In this document: positions 63,473 to 64,000 of the stretch, in pieces | How the letters are laid out: every line of letters begins with the position of its first letter | Numbering within the stretch: position 1 is the first letter of the stretch | Assembly: GCF_021728295.1 (NCBI RefSeq) | Contig: NZ_JAKJXE010000013.1 | Span: 62,001-126,000 of the forward strand | Reading direction: 5' to 3' | Length of the DNA: 64,000 bases | Source: Pseudomonas petrae | GTDB lineage: Bacteria > Pseudomonadota > Gammaproteobacteria > Pseudomonadales > Pseudomonadaceae | Made by a program: the position numbers and the translations under genes | The notes under the pieces: generated by a model | Told to the model about the DNA's origin: nothing | What the model saw: only the letters and a program-made list of their open reading frames with translations | Database searches by the model: none

Positions 63473-64000
63473 ATGCAATATAATCTCACCAGGATCGACC
63501 CGGATGCTCCTAACGAGCAGTACCCCATCGGCGAACGCGAAGTCGTTTCCGATCCGTTAGAAGACCAAGTCCACAAAAACATCTACATGGGCAAGCTTGA
63601 AGACGTACTGAATGGTGCCGTCAACTGGGGTCGCAAGAACTCCCTCTGGCCGTACAACTTCGGTCTTTCGTGCTGCTATGTGGAAATGACCACCGCCTTC
63701 ACGGCGCCCCACGACATCGCGCGCTTCGGCGCCGAAGTGATCCGGGCCTCGCCGCGTCAAGCGGATTTCATGGTGATCGCCGGCACACCGTTTCTGAAGA
63801 TGGCTCCGATCATCCAGCGCCTCTATGAGCAAATGCTGGAGCCCAAGTGGGTCATCTCCATGGGCGCCTGTGCCAACTCCGGTGGCATGTACGACATCTA
63901 TTCCGTGGTTCAGGGCGTGGATAAATTCCTCCCTGTGGATGTTTACGTGCCCGGCTGCCCGCCCCGTCCAGAGGCATTTCTGCAAGGCTTGATGCTGTTG
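63473..64000 (+). CDS. nuoB: NADH-quinone oxidoreductase subunit B (cut by window edge)
   Basis: The first 176 codons of NuoB (MQYNLTRIDPDAPNEQYP...). All cluster-N2 cysteines are in view: the Cys-Cys pair in GLSCCYVEM, Cys in MGACANSGG and Cys in VPGCPPRPE. It carries the final Fe-S centre that passes electrons to quinone. The frame runs off the right edge. Confidence 0.97.
   Translation, partial: MQYNLTRIDPDAPNEQYPIGEREVVSDPLEDQVHKNIYMGKLEDVLNGAVNWGRKNSLWPYNFGLSCCYVEMTTAFTAPHDIARFGAEVIRASPRQADFMVIAGTPFLKMAPIIQRLYEQMLEPKWVISMGACANSGGMYDIYSVVQGVDKFLPVDVYVPGCPPRPEAFLQGLMLL

Overview
The window is chromosomal DNA of a fluorescent Pseudomonas, most likely the P. syringae complex or a close neighbour. 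This rests on a complete Hrp1-type (P. syringae-type) type III secretion (T3SS) cluster with paired enhancer-binding proteins HrpR and HrpS, the ECF sigma factor HrpL and a harpin HrpZ, followed by a Pseudomonas housekeeping block in the order tRNA-Ser, yccA, tusDCB-tusE, ybiB, yqjG, cysG, serS, crcB, rarA, lolA, ftsK, aat, bpt, infA, clpA, clpS, cspD, idh, nudJ, mnmA, hflD, purB, aceA, nuoA, nuoB. No database could be searched; family names come from recognised protein sequence and gene order.

1-25.45 kb is the hrp/hrc island. The left edge cuts hrpK. Then come hrpL (minus); the rightward hrpJ operon hrpJ-hrcV-hrpQ-hrcN-hrpO-hrpP-hrcQa-hrcQb-hrcR-hrcS-hrcT-hrcU; and, leftward, the hrpF operon hrpF-hrpG-hrcC-hrpT-hrpV, the hrpA operon hrpA-hrpZ-hrpB-hrcJ-hrpD-hrpE, and hrpR and hrpS. 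A leftward murein lytic transglycosylase (hrpH-like) closes the island. The regulatory chain can be read in the DNA: HrpR/HrpS act on a sigma-54 promoter before hrpL, and near-perfect HrpL promoters (hrp boxes, GGAACC-N15/16-CCACNNA) lie before hrpK, hrpJ, hrpF, hrpA and the transglycosylase. The avrE/hopM part of the conserved effector locus does not follow the transglycosylase; an SOS-type gene pair does.

The island is unusually rich in REP-type palindromes. About five tandem 140-bp REP units separate hrpK from hrpL; REP half-sites are read in frame as protein in hrcQa (twice) and hrcQb (once); an 815-bp nested palindrome fills the hrcU/hrpV junction; and two REP pairs separate hrpR from hrpS.

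25.5-33.1 kb is a variable strip: a umuD-like gene and yedK sharing one LexA box, a TonB-dependent siderophore receptor with a possible Fur site, two small zinc-ribbon membrane proteins, an EamA transporter and a chemoreceptor. From tRNA-Ser at 33.15 kb to the right edge the DNA is conserved core: tRNA 2-thiolation (tus, mnmA), siroheme synthesis, serine charging, fluoride export, replication restart (rarA), lipoprotein sorting (lolA), chromosome segregation (ftsK), the N-end rule (aat, bpt, clpS, clpA), monomeric isocitrate dehydrogenase, purine synthesis, the glyoxylate shunt (aceA, with two TGTAGT/ACTACA palindromes upstream) and the start of the NADH dehydrogenase operon (nuoA, nuoB cut by the window edge), which is preceded by a strong Fur-like palindrome.
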